Source: Mycobacterium intermedium
GTDB taxonomy: Bacteria > Actinomycetota > Actinomycetes > Mycobacteriales > Mycobacteriaceae
Direction: 5' to 3'
DNA: 64,000 nucleotides
Assembly (NCBI RefSeq): GCF_002086275.1
Contig: NZ_MVHT01000008.1
Span: 50,589-114,588, forward strand
Shown piece by piece: positions 1 to 9,192 of this stretch (position 1 is its first letter; each line of letters starts with the position of its first letter). The notes beneath the pieces are model-generated. The model did not search any database, was not told the origin of the DNA, and saw only the letters and a program-made list of their open reading frames with translations. A program made the translations under genes and the position numbers.

Positions 1-1329
1 TAGGGTTGCGGGCTCGCCCCGCCAGTAATCGCGCACAGTGTCGCGGTATTTCCCGTTCCACTCGGTCCACAAACCTGGGAAGTTGCCAACCTGGTAGCCG
101 CCCTCTCCGATATCCCACGGCTCGGCAATCAATTTGACCTGGCTGACCACCGGATCCTGCTGCACCAGGTCGAAGAACGCCGACAGTCGGTCGACGTCGT
201 AGAACTCACGGGCCAGGGTGGCGGCGAGGTCGAACCGGAAACCGTCGACATGCATTTCCAGCACCCAGTAGCGCAGCGAGTCCATGATCAGCTGCAAGGT
301 GTGCGGGTGTCGCACGTTGAGGCTGTTGCCGGTGCCCGTGAAGTCCTTGTAGTAGCGCAGGTCCCCGTCGACGAGTCGGTAGTAAGCGGCGTTGTCGATG
401 CCGCGGAAGTTGATCGTCGGGCCAAGGTGATTGCCTTCGGCGGTGTGGTTGTAGACCACGTCGAGGATGACCTCGATGCCGGCCTCGTGAAAGGTGCGGA
501 CCATCGACTTGAACTCGGCGACCGCGGCCCCGGGCTTGCGGCTCGCCGCGTACTGGTAGTGCGGGGCGAAGAAGCCAAATGTGTTGTAGCCCCAGTAGTT
601 TCGCAATCCCAGGTCCAGCAGCCGGTGATCGTGCAGGAACTGGTGCACCGGCATCAGCTCGATGGCGGTGACATTGAGCGACTTCAGATGGTCGATGATC
701 ACCGGATGGGCCAGCCCGGCATAGGTGCCGCGCAGTTCGTGCGGGATGGCCGGGTGTGTCTGCGTCATGCCCTTGACGTGCGCCTCGTAGATGATGGTCT
801 CGTGGTAGGGCGTGCAGGGCGCCCGGTCCGATGCCCAGTCGAAGAACGGGTTGATCACCACGCTGGTCATGGTGTGGCCCAGCGAGTCGACCATCGGGGG
901 AGTCCCGGTCTGGGAGGGGTCCTGGTCGGCAACTTCTAGGTCATAGGAGTACAGCGCCTGCCCGAAGCGGAAATCGCCCACGAAGGACTTGCCGTAGGGA
1001 TCGAGCAGCAGCTTGCTGGGATCGCAGCGGTGACCCCGGTCCGGGTCGAACGGCCCGTACACCCGAAACCCGTAGCGTTGGCCGGGCGTGACGGCGGGCA
1101 GGTAGCAGTGCCAGATATAGCCGTCGACCTCATCGAGATTGATTCGCGTTTCGGTCCCGTCCTTGGCGATCAGGCACAGCTCGACCCGCTCGGCGACCTC
1201 GGAGAACACCGAAAAGTTCGTGCCTGCACCGTCATACGTGGCGCCGAGCGGAAACGCGGTCCCGGGCCACACCATCGCCAGCGCCGGGGACGTGTCTGTG
1301 GTCTCGGGATCGTGCTGGCTCGAGGACAT
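1..1329 (-). CDS. treX: TreX/GlgX-type glycogen debranching enzyme (3' end outside window)
   Basis: Removes alpha-1,6 branches from glycogen so that TreY and TreZ can turn the linear glucan into trehalose in the cytosol. The reading frame is open from an ATG at 1329 to the window edge, giving 443 N-terminal residues. An N-terminal CBM48-like beta-sandwich is followed by the GH13 barrel: region I DVVYNH (residues 290-295), region [10 protein letters not shown] with nucleophile D367, and region III AEPWD with acid/base E403. Region IV lies beyond the window. It corresponds to M. tuberculosis Rv1564c, where treY and treZ follow on the same strand. It could equally be called glgX; the family assignment is firm. 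Confidence 0.93.
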   Translation of the reverse strand, partial: MSSSQHDPETTDTSPALAMVWPGTAFPLGATYDGAGTNFSVFSEVAERVELCLIAKDGTETRINLDEVDGYIWHCYLPAVTPGQRYGFRVYGPFDPDRGHRCDPSKLLLDPYGKSFVGDFRFGQALYSYDLEVADQDPSQTGTPPMVDSLGHTMTSVVINPFFDWASDRAPCTPYHETIIYEAHVKGMTQTHPAIPHELRGTYAGLAHPVIIDHLKSLNVTAIELMPVHQFLHDHRLLDLGLRNYWGYNTFGFFAPHYQYAASRKPGAAVAEFKSMVRTFHEAGIEVILDVVYNHTAEGNHLGPTINFRGIDNAAYYRLVDGDLRYYKDFTGTGNSLNVRHPHTLQLIMDSLRYWVLEMHVDGFRFDLAATLAREFYDVDRLSAFFDLVQQDPVVSQVKLIAEPWDIGEGGYQVGNFPGLWTEWNGKYRDTVRDYWRGEPATL

Positions 1330-1365
1330 CACTTGACCTTAACCGCGTCCGTTCGCCGTCGCGTG

Positions 1366-3531
1366 TCACCACCAACCGGTAGCCGCCGCAATCTGGCGGC
1401 CGAGGGCAGGTGCCATTGTCCGCATGTAGGTGGGGGTGATGTGGTGCGCGTCGCGGTAGATCAACACATTCCCTTCGACCGAGCGGCACACGTCGGGCCG
1501 GCATATCGCGTCGGACAAGTCCAGCGGCTTCAGCTGCGGGAACTGAGCGATGAAGTCCAGGGTCTGGTTGTACTCGGACAACAGGTCGGACCGCTTGAGA
1601 TCGCACTCGTCAACGTCGCTGCCGCGCTTGGCCAGACAGTCCGCGGGGGTGAACGGTTGGCCGTCCTTGACCAGCCACGGCGTGTCCCGCATGCCCAGGA
1701 CTGGAATGTTGTTGTCGGAAAACGTTTGCCAGATCCCGATGTAGGTGGCGGGCATCACGTCGCCGGGCTTGATGTTCCACGGCCGCGTGGTGGTGGTGAA
1801 CACGTAGTCAGGGTGGTCGGCCACCAGCTTGGCCATCGTCGTCTCCACCCACTCCCGGCACTGTGGATAGGGCGCGTTGTTGCCCATGATCAACGGGACC
1901 TGTTCGGTGGACAGCGCGCAGCCCATCTTGAGGTACGTCACCACCCTGAAGTGGTGCAGGCGACCGAGCAGATCCAGCGCGGGCAGCCAGTGTTCGGCGT
2001 GCGAGCCGCCGGCCAGAGCAATAGTCCGCGTCGCATCCGTGTCGCCGTACGTGCAATTGACCAGCGCCGGGTTGACGAAGTCACTGATGCATCCCTCGCG
2101 GGTGGACAGTGGAAGGTCTTCCTTGACCTCCAGTACCGTCGGCCGCATCCGCAACTTGGGCACCCGCACGTGGTCGGTCAGCGCCCGCGCGCCGGGATAG
2201 TCCTGAGCGCTCAGGCCGTTGAGTTCCTTGCCGGCGGCGCGTAGCACCGTGATGTGCTCGCGCCAGCTGAATGACGTGGCGGTCAGTGTGACGCCCAGCA
2301 GGACCACGGCCGAACCCAGTGTCATCGTCGGACGCCGCATGCGCAGTCGCAGGGGAATCTGCGGCGTCGCCCCCTGCTTCGCCCCTGCGGCGGGTGCGCG
2401 ATACCGCAGCGGTTCCTCGACGTGGCGCATGGTCACGTACGCCAGCACGCCCGACACCAGCAGCACCGCCGTGCCTTCGATGAAGTTGGCTTTCTTGTGT
2501 CCGGTGAACGACAGCCAAAAGATCAGCAGCGGCCAGTGCCAGAGATACAGCGAGTACGCCATCGCGCCCAGCGTCACGAGTGGCGGGAGTGCCAGCAGCC
2601 GGGCCGGCAACGTCATCCGGTCGCGGGTGTCGGGACGGCTCTGCATGTTCGCCCCGGCCAGGATCATCAGCATCGCGGCGCCGACCGGGACCAGCGCCCA
2701 CGGGCCGGGGAACTCATTGACCCCGTCGATCAGGGCGCCGCACGACACGATCGCTGCCAGCGCGATGGACGCGATGACCGTGCGTAGCCACATCGGCCAG
2801 CGGATGTAGGGCACCAGCGCCCCGACCAGCGCGCCCAGCAGCAACTCCCACGCGCGGGCAAAGCTGTTGTAGTACGCGGTGGACTGGTAGGTCTGATGCG
2901 CACTGATCGCGAAGCAGAACGACGCCACGGTCAACACGCTGAGCAACACCACGAACATCGTGCGCAGGTGACGGCCGAGCACGTCCCGAAACAGGTAGGC
3001 ACAACCGGCGATCAGAGCAAGGAACGCGATATAGAACTGGCCCTGCACTGACATGGACCAGATGTGCTGCAGCGGGCTGACGGCCTCGCTGGCCCGCAGG
3101 TAGTCCGACGCCGTGTTGGCCAGCTCCCAGTTCTGGTAGTAGCCCAGGCTGGCCAGGCTCTGGTCGGCGTACGTCTCCCAGCGGGTCTCGGGCTGGATCA
3201 GCACGGTGAGCAGCGCACAACCGGCCAACACCACGACCAGGGCGGGGACCAGCCGTCGGACCAGCCGCACCACCTCGGTGCCCGGGGAAAGGGAGCGATT
3301 GAACGCCGCCCGCAGAATCTTGCCGCCGAAGAAGAAGCCGGACAGCGCAAGAAAGACGTCGACCCCACCGGAAACCCGGCCGAACCAGACGTGAAACATC
3401 GCCACGAGGGCAATCGCCACGCCGCGCAGGCCGTCGAGATCATGCCGGTAGAAGCCGGAACTGCGGGTCCCCATGGCGGGGCCGGCAGCCGGCTTTGCGG
3501 CGGTGACGGAGGGGGCTGACGGGTTGGGCAT
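1366..3531 (-). CDS. OafA-type membrane acyltransferase with SGNH domain
   Basis: Predicted to move acyl groups across the membrane onto an envelope glycan; the acceptor is unknown. Residues 28-400 are an acyltransferase-3 domain with about ten membrane helices and the motif DGLRG (R36) plus H47. A linker leads to an extracytoplasmic SGNH/GDSL-like domain with serine S510 and a C-terminal D694-A-H-H697 pair. The block-I motif reads GGSHAEHW, so the usual Asp before SH is Gly. It matches M. tuberculosis Rv1565c by position and length. The ATG at 3531 follows a -10-like TAAATT by 8 nt, just past a terminator hairpin, so it probably has its own near-leaderless promoter. Confidence 0.88.
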   Translation of the reverse strand: MPNPSAPSVTAAKPAAGPAMGTRSSGFYRHDLDGLRGVAIALVAMFHVWFGRVSGGVDVFLALSGFFFGGKILRAAFNRSLSPGTEVVRLVRRLVPALVVVLAGCALLTVLIQPETRWETYADQSLASLGYYQNWELANTASDYLRASEAVSPLQHIWSMSVQGQFYIAFLALIAGCAYLFRDVLGRHLRTMFVVLLSVLTVASFCFAISAHQTYQSTAYYNSFARAWELLLGALVGALVPYIRWPMWLRTVIASIALAAIVSCGALIDGVNEFPGPWALVPVGAAMLMILAGANMQSRPDTRDRMTLPARLLALPPLVTLGAMAYSLYLWHWPLLIFWLSFTGHKKANFIEGTAVLLVSGVLAYVTMRHVEEPLRYRAPAAGAKQGATPQIPLRLRMRRPTMTLGSAVVLLGVTLTATSFSWREHITVLRAAGKELNGLSAQDYPGARALTDHVRVPKLRMRPTVLEVKEDLPLSTREGCISDFVNPALVNCTYGDTDATRTIALAGGSHAEHWLPALDLLGRLHHFRVVTYLKMGCALSTEQVPLIMGNNAPYPQCREWVETTMAKLVADHPDYVFTTTTRPWNIKPGDVMPATYIGIWQTFSDNNIPVLGMRDTPWLVKDGQPFTPADCLAKRGSDVDECDLKRSDLLSEYNQTLDFIAQFPQLKPLDLSDAICRPDVCRSVEGNVLIYRDAHHITPTYMRTMAPALGRQIAAATGWW

Positions 3532-3539
3532 CGTCAGTT

Positions 3540-3545
3540 AATTTA
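3540..3545 (-). promoter_or_regulatory. Putative -10 box of the acyltransferase gene
   Basis: TAAATT on the minus strand ends 8 nt before the ATG at 3531. This fits a mycobacterial leaderless or near-leaderless start. No clear -35 box is visible. The call rests on sequence pattern and spacing only. Confidence 0.35.
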
Positions 3546-3553
3546 CCCAAAAG

Positions 3554-3607
3554 CCACCGCCCGCTCCTGCCGCTGAGCTGCGCAGTCAGCGGGGAAGCGG
3601 GCGGTGG
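3554..3607 (-). terminator. Strong stem-loop terminator after ripD-like gene
   Basis: A perfect 12-bp outer stem (CCACCGCCCGCT at 3554-3565 with AGCGGGCGGTGG at 3596-3607) encloses a perfect 7-bp inner stem (CCGCTGA/TCAGCGG). On the minus strand the outer stem is followed by CTTTTGGG, a short U-tract. It lies 33 bp after the stop of the NlpC/P60 gene and before the acyltransferase start, so it should separate the two transcripts. Confidence 0.75.
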
Positions 3608-3639
3608 AGGCTGGAAATGCTTTGCTCGGGCGTCCGAAC

Positions 3640-4641
3640 TCAGTTTGTCGGAGCGAGGTAGGTCGGCGCCTGCGGGACCGTCTGCCCCGGGACCGTCTGC
3701 CCCGGCACAGTCTGGCCCGGGACCGTCTGACCTGGGACGGTCTGCCCCGGCACGACCTGGCCCGGGACGGTCTGACCGGGGACCGTCTGACCTGGCACGG
3801 TCTGGCCTGGGACGGTCTGGCCCGGCACGGTCTGACCTGGGACGGTCTGGCCCGGCACGGTCTGCCCGGGCACCGCCGCTTGAGCCGGGGCCTGACCCGG
3901 TATGGCGGCCTGGGCGGGCGCTTGGCCGGGGACGGCGGCCTGGGCGGGCGCCTGGCCGGGGACGGCGGCTTGGGCGGGCGCCTGGCCCGGCACGGCCGTC
4001 TGCCCCGGCACGGTCTGCCCTGGCACCGTCTGGCCGGGAACCGTTTGCCCGGGCACCGTCTGGCCAGGCACTGTCTGGCCGGGCACACTCTGTTGGATCG
4101 GCGATTGCTGCAGGGGCGTCTGCTGCGCCGGCGTCGTGGTTTGTGCGCCCAGGATCCGGACCAGGTACGGCGCCATGCCGCTGGTGCGCACCGGCGAGAC
4201 CTGGACGACGTCACCCACCTCAACCATCTGACCGTTACCGAGGAACAGCGCGACGCTCTGCGTGCCCTCGGGGCCATAGAAGATCAGGTCAGCCTTGCGG
4301 GCTTGGGACGGCAGCACCCGCTGGCCGACCTTGTACATCTGGCCCGAAGACCGAGGCAGCTTGAGCCCGGCTCCGGCGTAGGCGTATTGCACCAGCCCCG
4401 AGGCGTCGAACCCGACGATGTTGGCGCCAGTGCCGGTGCCCCGGGTGGGGCCGGTGACGCCGCCGCCCGCCCAGGAGAACGGCACGCCGCGCTGTGACAG
4501 GGCCCGCTGGATCACGATGTCGGCGGCCTGCTGGTAGTCCATCGTTCTGTTGACCGGGTCGGCGAACGCGACCGCTGGTTGGGCCACCATCGGCGCCGCC
4601 AGGATCGCTGCACCGACGGCGAAAGCGTAGATGCGTTTCAT
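3640..4641 (-). CDS. ripD: RipD-like NlpC/P60 protein, catalytically inactive, with pentapeptide tail
   Basis: A secreted 333-residue cell-wall protein. The ATG at 4641 is chosen because AAGGAGG precedes it and a signal peptide follows (MKRIYAFAVGAAILAA..., cleavage after about residue 27). The NlpC/P60 domain spans roughly 35-165, but the catalytic Cys is Ala (FDASGL, A80) and the His is Ser (TQSVALF, S129). The same double loss is known for M. tuberculosis RipD (Rv1566c), which binds rather than cuts peptidoglycan. From residue 186 the protein is almost entirely VPGQT repeats with some VPGQAPAQA units. The role is probably a peptidoglycan-binding scaffold; this is inference from the family. 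Confidence 0.9.
   Translation of the reverse strand: MKRIYAFAVGAAILAAPMVAQPAVAFADPVNRTMDYQQAADIVIQRALSQRGVPFSWAGGGVTGPTRGTGTGANIVGFDASGLVQYAYAGAGLKLPRSSGQMYKVGQRVLPSQARKADLIFYGPEGTQSVALFLGNGQMVEVGDVVQVSPVRTSGMAPYLVRILGAQTTTPAQQTPLQQSPIQQSVPGQTVPGQTVPGQTVPGQTVPGQTVPGQTAVPGQAPAQAAVPGQAPAQAAVPGQAPAQAAIPGQAPAQAAVPGQTVPGQTVPGQTVPGQTVPGQTVPGQTVPGQTVPGQVVPGQTVPGQTVPGQTVPGQTVPGQTVPQAPTYLAPTN
3679..4086 (-). repeat. VPGQT / VPGQAPAQA coding minisatellite
   Basis: About 400 bp of imperfect 15-bp units (VPGQT), interrupted by four 27-bp units (V/I-PGQAPAQA), encode the tail of the RipD-like protein. Units differ mainly at third positions. Copy number is likely to vary between strains. Confidence 0.9.
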
Positions 4642-4988
4642 GGGGTTCCAACCTCCTTGGCCCTCGCGGGCGCTGTGTGCCTTGACGGTGTGCCTCAACG
4701 CGGTGACTTCGCGCCGCGGCGGCCGCTCATGACTCCCGCGCCGGCCGCCGCACTGGGGCCTGAAGGAGCGCATGACACGTGGCAACGTGAATTGGCCCGG
4801 ACTATCCGTTGTATTCACACCAGTCACTACAGACACTCTGACAACACAAAAGAGGGGTTGCCATAGCCGCAGGGGATTATTTGTCGGAACGTGACCGGAC
4901 GGTTACTGGTGCACCCAATCTCATGCGGGCAGTTGTGATTTCGATCTCACAACGATTGCGTCCGGCAACACTGGGCCCGCGCTCGTCG
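4642..4988 (-). promoter_or_regulatory. ripD upstream region with GTTGTGA/TCACAAC inverted repeat
   Basis: This 347-bp stretch holds no convincing gene. It contains a perfect inverted repeat, GTTGTGA (4932-4938) and TCACAAC (4947-4953), with an 8-nt spacer. The core TGTGA-N8-TCACA resembles a CRP site but has two extra spacer bases. It lies 36 bp after the stop of the upstream membrane-protein gene, so it could be an operator for ripD or part of a weak terminator. A good ribosome-binding site, AAGGAGG, sits just before 4641. Confidence 0.45.
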
Positions 4989-5447
4989 TCAGAAGCGTGC
5001 GCTGAAGCCGGCCAGCGCGGAACAGAGCACCGACGTGATGGTGAGGACGGCGACGCTGATGAACGGCCAGAAGGACATGTACCAGCCCCTGACCATCGAC
5101 ACGAACGGGCCGAGGACGGCAGCCGTGATGGCGCCACCGATTCCGCCCCACATGAACGGATAGATGTAGAAGTTGACGCCGTAGGGAACCGGCGGGCAAT
5201 CGTCGGTGACACAGACGGTTTCAGTGAATCCGAACAGCTTTGACGACCAGCTGGTGAGCGAGAGCAACAGCAGCAGCGCACCCAACAACGCCATCGTGAA
5301 GACCAGGTCCCACGGCTTGATTCGCAGCCGGATGATCTGCGGTCCCGGCTCGGTGACCTGCTCGGGCATCGTCTCGGGGACCTCTTCGGGCATGACCTCG
5401 GCGTCCGCGGCGGCGCTGGTTTCTGGCGAGTGATTCGGCAAAGCCAT
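4989..5447 (-). CDS. Conserved mycobacterial membrane protein (Rv1567c-like)
   Basis: The function is unknown. The protein has an acidic, Pro/Glu-rich N-terminus of about 40 residues, a membrane helix ([15 protein letters not shown]), an extracytoplasmic loop with two cysteines (CVTDDC) that could form a disulfide, and two more membrane helices. The ATG at 5447 sits 10 nt after GGGGAG; an ATG at 5456 is in frame but only 1 nt from it. It is divergent from bioA and upstream of ripD on the same strand, as in M. tuberculosis. No catalytic motif is seen. Confidence 0.75.
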   Translation of the reverse strand: MALPNHSPETSAAADAEVMPEEVPETMPEQVTEPGPQIIRLRIKPWDLVFTMALLGALLLLLSLTSWSSKLFGFTETVCVTDDCPPVPYGVNFYIYPFMWGGIGGAITAAVLGPFVSMVRGWYMSFWPFISVAVLTITSVLCSALAGFSARF

Positions 5448-5481
5448 GCCTTGCATGCTCCCCGATGGCCGCGGTTTGCGC

Positions 5482-5516
5482 GACCGACACGGTGTTGTGC
5501 TGCATTAGTGTCGGTC
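5482..5516. promoter_or_regulatory. 9-bp inverted repeat upstream of bioA
   Basis: GACCGACAC (5482-5490) and GTGTCGGTC (5508-5516) form a perfect inverted repeat with a 17-nt spacer, ending 3 nt before the bioA ATG. It could be a repressor operator for the biotin operon or an mRNA hairpin masking the start. It does not match the BioQ box as I remember it (TGAAC-N3-GTTAC). Confidence 0.45.
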
Positions 5517-5519
5517 TCC

Positions 5520-6833
5520 ATGGCGTTCATGCCAGAGGCCGCACCGGGGTTGACCCCCGACCAGATCCTTGCGATCGACGCGGCCCACCTCTGGCACCCC
5601 TACAGCACCATCGGCGTCGAATCGCTGCCGCCCGTGGTGGTGGTCGCGGCTCACGGCGCCTGGCTGACGGCGATCCGTGACGGACGGCCGGTCGAGGTGA
5701 TCGACGCCATGAGCTCGTGGTGGACCGCGATCCACGGTCACGGCCATCCGGTCCTGGATGCGGCGATGACCGCCCAGCTGGGCACGATGAACCACGTCAT
5801 GTTCGGCGGCCTGACCCACGAGCCGGCGGCCCGGTTGGCGAAGCTGCTGGTGGACATCACCCCGGCGGGTTTGGAGACGGTGTTCTTCAGCGATTCCGGT
5901 TCGGTGTCGATCGAGGTCGCGGTGAAGATGGCGCTGCAGTACTGGCGCAGCCGCGGACTGCCCGCCAAACACCGGCTGATGACCTGGCGGGGCGGATACC
6001 ACGGCGACACCTTCACCCCGATGAGCATCTGCGACCCCGACGGCGGCATGCACTCGCTGTGGACGGACATCCTCGCCGCGCAGGTGTTCGCCCCGCAGGT
6101 CCCTCGCGACTACGACCCTGAGTACAGCGCGGCGTTCGAAGCGCAACTGGCGCAGCATGCCGCGGAGCTCGCCGCGGTGGTGGTCGAACCCGTCGTGCAA
6201 GGCGCGGGCGGCATGCGTTTCCACGATCCACGCTTCTTGACCGATCTGCGCGACATCTGCAGCCGTCACGACGTGCTGCTGATCTTCGATGAGATCGCGA
6301 CCGGGTTCGGCCGGACCGGAGAGCTGTTCGCCGCGGACCACGTCGGCGTCAGCCCCGACATCATGTGTGTCGGCAAGGCGCTGACCGGCGGATATCTCAG
6401 CCTGGCGGCCACCCTGTGCAGTACCGAGATCGCGCACACGATCAGCACCGGCGAGGCCGGCGCCTTGATGCACGGGCCCACGTTCATGGCCAACCCGCTG
6501 GCGTGTGCGGTGTCCGCGGCCAGCGTCGAGCTGCTGCTCGGCCAGGACTGGAAGGCGCGTGTCGACGAAATCGCCACCGGCCTGACCGTCGGACTGGAAG
6601 CCGCCCGCGCGCTACCGGCGGTCACCGACGTGCGGGTACGCGGCGCCATCGGCGTCATCGAGTGCGACCGGCCGGTCGACCTCGCCGTGGCCACGCCCGC
6701 AGCGCTGGACCATGGTGTGTGGCTGCGCCCGTTCCGCAACTTGATCTACGCCATGCCGCCCTACATCTGCCCTCCCGAAGAGATCGCGCAGGTCACCTCC
6801 GCGATGGTCGAGGTCGCGCGACTCGTAGGCTGA
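5520..6833 (+). CDS. bioA: Adenosylmethionine-8-amino-7-oxononanoate aminotransferase
   Basis: A PLP enzyme that transfers the amino group of S-adenosylmethionine to KAPA, giving DAPA, the antepenultimate step of biotin synthesis. Starting at ATG 5520 gives 437 residues, the length I recall for the M. tuberculosis protein; GTG 5508 and ATG 5529 are alternatives. Family motifs include [13 protein letters not shown] (65-77), the cofactor-phosphate region [18 protein letters not shown] with the PLP-binding Asp, and the Schiff-base lysine K286 in VGKALTGG. It heads bioA-bioF-bioD, with bioF only 6 bp downstream. Confidence 0.96.
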   Translation: MAFMPEAAPGLTPDQILAIDAAHLWHPYSTIGVESLPPVVVVAAHGAWLTAIRDGRPVEVIDAMSSWWTAIHGHGHPVLDAAMTAQLGTMNHVMFGGLTHEPAARLAKLLVDITPAGLETVFFSDSGSVSIEVAVKMALQYWRSRGLPAKHRLMTWRGGYHGDTFTPMSICDPDGGMHSLWTDILAAQVFAPQVPRDYDPEYSAAFEAQLAQHAAELAAVVVEPVVQGAGGMRFHDPRFLTDLRDICSRHDVLLIFDEIATGFGRTGELFAADHVGVSPDIMCVGKALTGGYLSLAATLCSTEIAHTISTGEAGALMHGPTFMANPLACAVSAASVELLLGQDWKARVDEIATGLTVGLEAARALPAVTDVRVRGAIGVIECDRPVDLAVATPAALDHGVWLRPFRNLIYAMPPYICPPEEIAQVTSAMVEVARLVG

Positions 6834-6839
6834 ACACCC

Positions 6840-7994
6840 ATGAAGGGCGTGCGGGTACCGATCGAGACGTCACCGCTGGCCTGGCTGGACGAGGTGGAGC
6901 AGCAACGGCGCGCGGCGGGATTACGGCGCTCGCTGCGGCCGCGTCCGGCGGTGGCGACCGAGCTGGACCTGGCCTCCAACGACTACCTCGGCCTGTCGCA
7001 GCATCCCGACGTCATCGACGGCGGGGTCCAGGCGCTGCGGGTGTGGGGTGCCGGTGCCACCGGTTCTCGTCTGGTCACCGGCGACACCGAGCTGCACCAG
7101 GAATTCGAAGCCGAACTGGCCGAGTACGTCGGCGCGTCCTCGGCGCTGGTGTTCTCCTCCGGCTACACCGCGAACCTGGGAGCAGTCGTCGGCCTCACGG
7201 GTCCCGGGTCGCTGCTGGTGTCCGACGCCTACTCGCACGCATCCCTGGTGGATGCATGCCGGCTGTCGCGGGCCCGGGTGGTGGTGACGCCCAATCGCGA
7301 CGTCGGCGCCGTCGACGCGGCCTTGGCGGCACGCGACGAGGAGCGCGCCGTCGTCATCACCGATTCGGTGTTCAGCGCCGACGGCTCGCTGGCCCCCGTT
7401 CGCGAGTTGCACGACGTGTGTCGCCGCCGTGGCGCGCTGCTCATCGTCGATGAGGCGCACGGCCTCGGTGTGCGCGGCGGCGGGCGCGGGTTGCTGTACG
7501 AAGCGGGCCTGGCGGGTGCGCCGGACATCGTGATGACCACCACGCTGTCGAAGGCGCTCGGCAGCCAGGGCGGTGCGGTTTTAGGGCCGGCGCCCGTTCG
7601 TGCCCACCTGATCGACGCTGCCCGGCCGTTCATCTTCGACACCGGGCTGGCCCCGGCGGCGGTCGGCGCCGCCCTGGCCGCGCTGCGGGTGCTGAAGGCA
7701 GAGCCGTGGCGGCCCGACGCGGTGCTGCGGCACGCCAGTGAACTCGCCCAGATCTGCGACGTGCCCGAAACACCGCAGTCGGCGGTGGTTTCGGTGATCC
7801 TCGGCGATCCGGAGGTGGCGCTGGCCGCCGCCACCGCGTGCCTGGACGCCGGCGTGAAGGTGGGGTGCTTCCGGCCACCGACCGTGCCCGCCGGGACGTC
7901 TCGGTTGCGTCTGACCGCGCGCGCTTCGTTGAGCGGCGACGAACTCGAGCTGGCCCGGCGGGTCCTGACGGACGTGCTGTCCAGGTCCTCGTGA
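6840..7994 (+). CDS. bioF: 8-amino-7-oxononanoate synthase
   Basis: Condenses pimeloyl-ACP/CoA with L-alanine to form KAPA, the first committed step of the biotin ring pathway; PLP-dependent, cytosolic. It has 384 residues, standard for the family. Visible motifs are [12 protein letters not shown] near the N-terminus, [23 protein letters not shown] (PLP-ring Asp region) and [12 protein letters not shown] with the PLP lysine K238. The ATG at 6840 is 6 bp after the bioA stop, and bioD begins 10 bp after its own stop, so the genes are co-transcribed. Confidence 0.96.
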   Translation: MKGVRVPIETSPLAWLDEVEQQRRAAGLRRSLRPRPAVATELDLASNDYLGLSQHPDVIDGGVQALRVWGAGATGSRLVTGDTELHQEFEAELAEYVGASSALVFSSGYTANLGAVVGLTGPGSLLVSDAYSHASLVDACRLSRARVVVTPNRDVGAVDAALAARDEERAVVITDSVFSADGSLAPVRELHDVCRRRGALLIVDEAHGLGVRGGGRGLLYEAGLAGAPDIVMTTTLSKALGSQGGAVLGPAPVRAHLIDAARPFIFDTGLAPAAVGAALAALRVLKAEPWRPDAVLRHASELAQICDVPETPQSAVVSVILGDPEVALAAATACLDAGVKVGCFRPPTVPAGTSRLRLTARASLSGDELELARRVLTDVLSRSS

Positions 7995-8004
7995 GGCGCG
8001 CCCT

Positions 8005-8679
8005 TTGAGCGTCCTGGTCATCACCGGGACCGACACCGGCGTCGGAAAGACCGTCGCCACCGCCGCGCTGGCCTCACACGCCCGGCAGGCCGGCATCGAT
8101 GTCGCGGTGTGCAAACCCGCCCAAACCGGTACCGACGACGGGGATGACGACCTCGCCGAGGTGGGCCGGCTGTCCGGGGTCACCGAACTCGTCGGACTGG
8201 CGCGGTACCCGCTGCCCATGGCGCCCGCGGCCGCCGCGGAGCGGGCTGGCCTGTCGTTGCCCACGCGTGCGGAGGTGGTGCGGGTGATCCGGGAGCTGGA
8301 CCGTCCCGGCCGGCTCACCCTGGTCGAGGGCGCCGGCGGCCTGCTCGTCGAGCTCGCCGAGTCGGGCGTGACGTTGCGTGATCTCGCCGTCGACCTGCGC
8401 GCCGCCGCGCTGATCGTCGTAGCAGCCGGTCTCGGCACGCTCAACCACACCGCGCTGACCATGGAAGCTCTTGTCGCGCAGGGAATTTCATGCGCCGGGC
8501 TGGTGATCGGCAGCTGGCCGGCGCGGCCCGGGCCGGTGGAGACCTCCAACCGCAGCGCGCTGGCGCGGCTGGCTCCGGTGCGGGCCGTCCTGCCTGCGGG
8601 CGCGGCCGTGGCGCCGGACTTCGCGGCCCTGAGCGCGGCGGCGTTCGACCGCGACTGGGTAGCGAGTCTGGTCCGCTGA
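8005..8679 (+). CDS. bioD: Dethiobiotin synthetase
   Basis: ATP-dependent carboxylation of DAPA to dethiobiotin. The 224-residue protein begins at a TTG (8005), the only suitable start before the P-loop; the closer N-terminus [16 protein letters not shown] matches the family. The P-loop is GTDTGVGKT (residues 8-16), with CKPAQTG (DAPA site) and [11 protein letters not shown] (Mg2+ site) following. Its stop overlaps the next ATG by one base, suggesting translational coupling. Confidence 0.95.
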   Translation: MSVLVITGTDTGVGKTVATAALASHARQAGIDVAVCKPAQTGTDDGDDDLAEVGRLSGVTELVGLARYPLPMAPAAAAERAGLSLPTRAEVVRVIRELDRPGRLTLVEGAGGLLVELAESGVTLRDLAVDLRAAALIVVAAGLGTLNHTALTMEALVAQGISCAGLVIGSWPARPGPVETSNRSALARLAPVRAVLPAGAAVAPDFAALSAAAFDRDWVASLVR

Positions 8680-9188
8680 TGGTGCATTCGATCGAGCTGG
8701 TCTTCGACGGCGACACCGAGGCGACCATCCGTCGCATCTGGCAGGACCTGGCCGACGCGGGCATACCGAGCCAGGCCCCGGCCAGTCGCCCGCACGTGAC
8801 GCTGGCCGTCGCCGAACGCATCGACCCGTTGGTCGACGAGTTGCTCAGGCCGGTCGCCGAACGCCTGCCGCTCAACGCCGTGGTCGGCGCGCCGGTGCTG
8901 TTCGGACGGGCGAACGTCGTGTTCACCCGGCTCATCGTGCCGACCACCGAGTTGCTGGCCCTGCACGCCGAAGTCCATCGGGTGTGTCGTCCCCACCTGT
9001 CGCCCGCGCCGATGTCCAACAGCCTGCCGGACCGTTGGACCGGGCATGTCACGCTGGCCCGCCGGGTCGGTGGCCACCAGTTGGGGCGGGCGCTACGCAT
9101 CGCCGGCCGTCCGGCGCAGATCGACGGCCGTTTCGCCGGCTTGCGCCGCTGGGAGGGCGACAAGCGCGCCGAACACCCGATCGGTTGA
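8679..9188 (+). CDS. 2H phosphoesterase / 2'-5' RNA ligase-like protein
   Basis: A 169-residue protein with the two HxT motifs that define the 2H superfamily: RPHVTLAV near residue 37 and GHVTLARR near residue 122. Members hydrolyse cyclic phosphates or 2'-5' linkages; the substrate here is unknown. The ATG at 8679 overlaps the bioD stop (TGATG), so it is translated with the biotin operon, as for Rv1571 in M. tuberculosis. Why a 2H enzyme rides with biotin genes is unclear. Its stop is only 4 bp from the stop of the convergent PE_PGRS gene. Confidence 0.85.
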   Translation: MVHSIELVFDGDTEATIRRIWQDLADAGIPSQAPASRPHVTLAVAERIDPLVDELLRPVAERLPLNAVVGAPVLFGRANVVFTRLIVPTTELLALHAEVHRVCRPHLSPAPMSNSLPDRWTGHVTLARRVGGHQLGRALRIAGRPAQIDGRFAGLRRWEGDKRAEHPIG

Positions 9189-9192
9189 TTTT

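Noticed and set aside
3604..4497. Long plus-strand frames opposite the RipD-like gene, rich in RDGLPRHGL-like repeats
   Set aside because: They mirror the VPGQT coding repeats on the other strand and show no domain or ribosome-binding site.
4642..4836. N-terminal extension of the RipD-like protein
   Set aside because: It would bury the signal peptide and ignore the strong AAGGAGG just before 4641.
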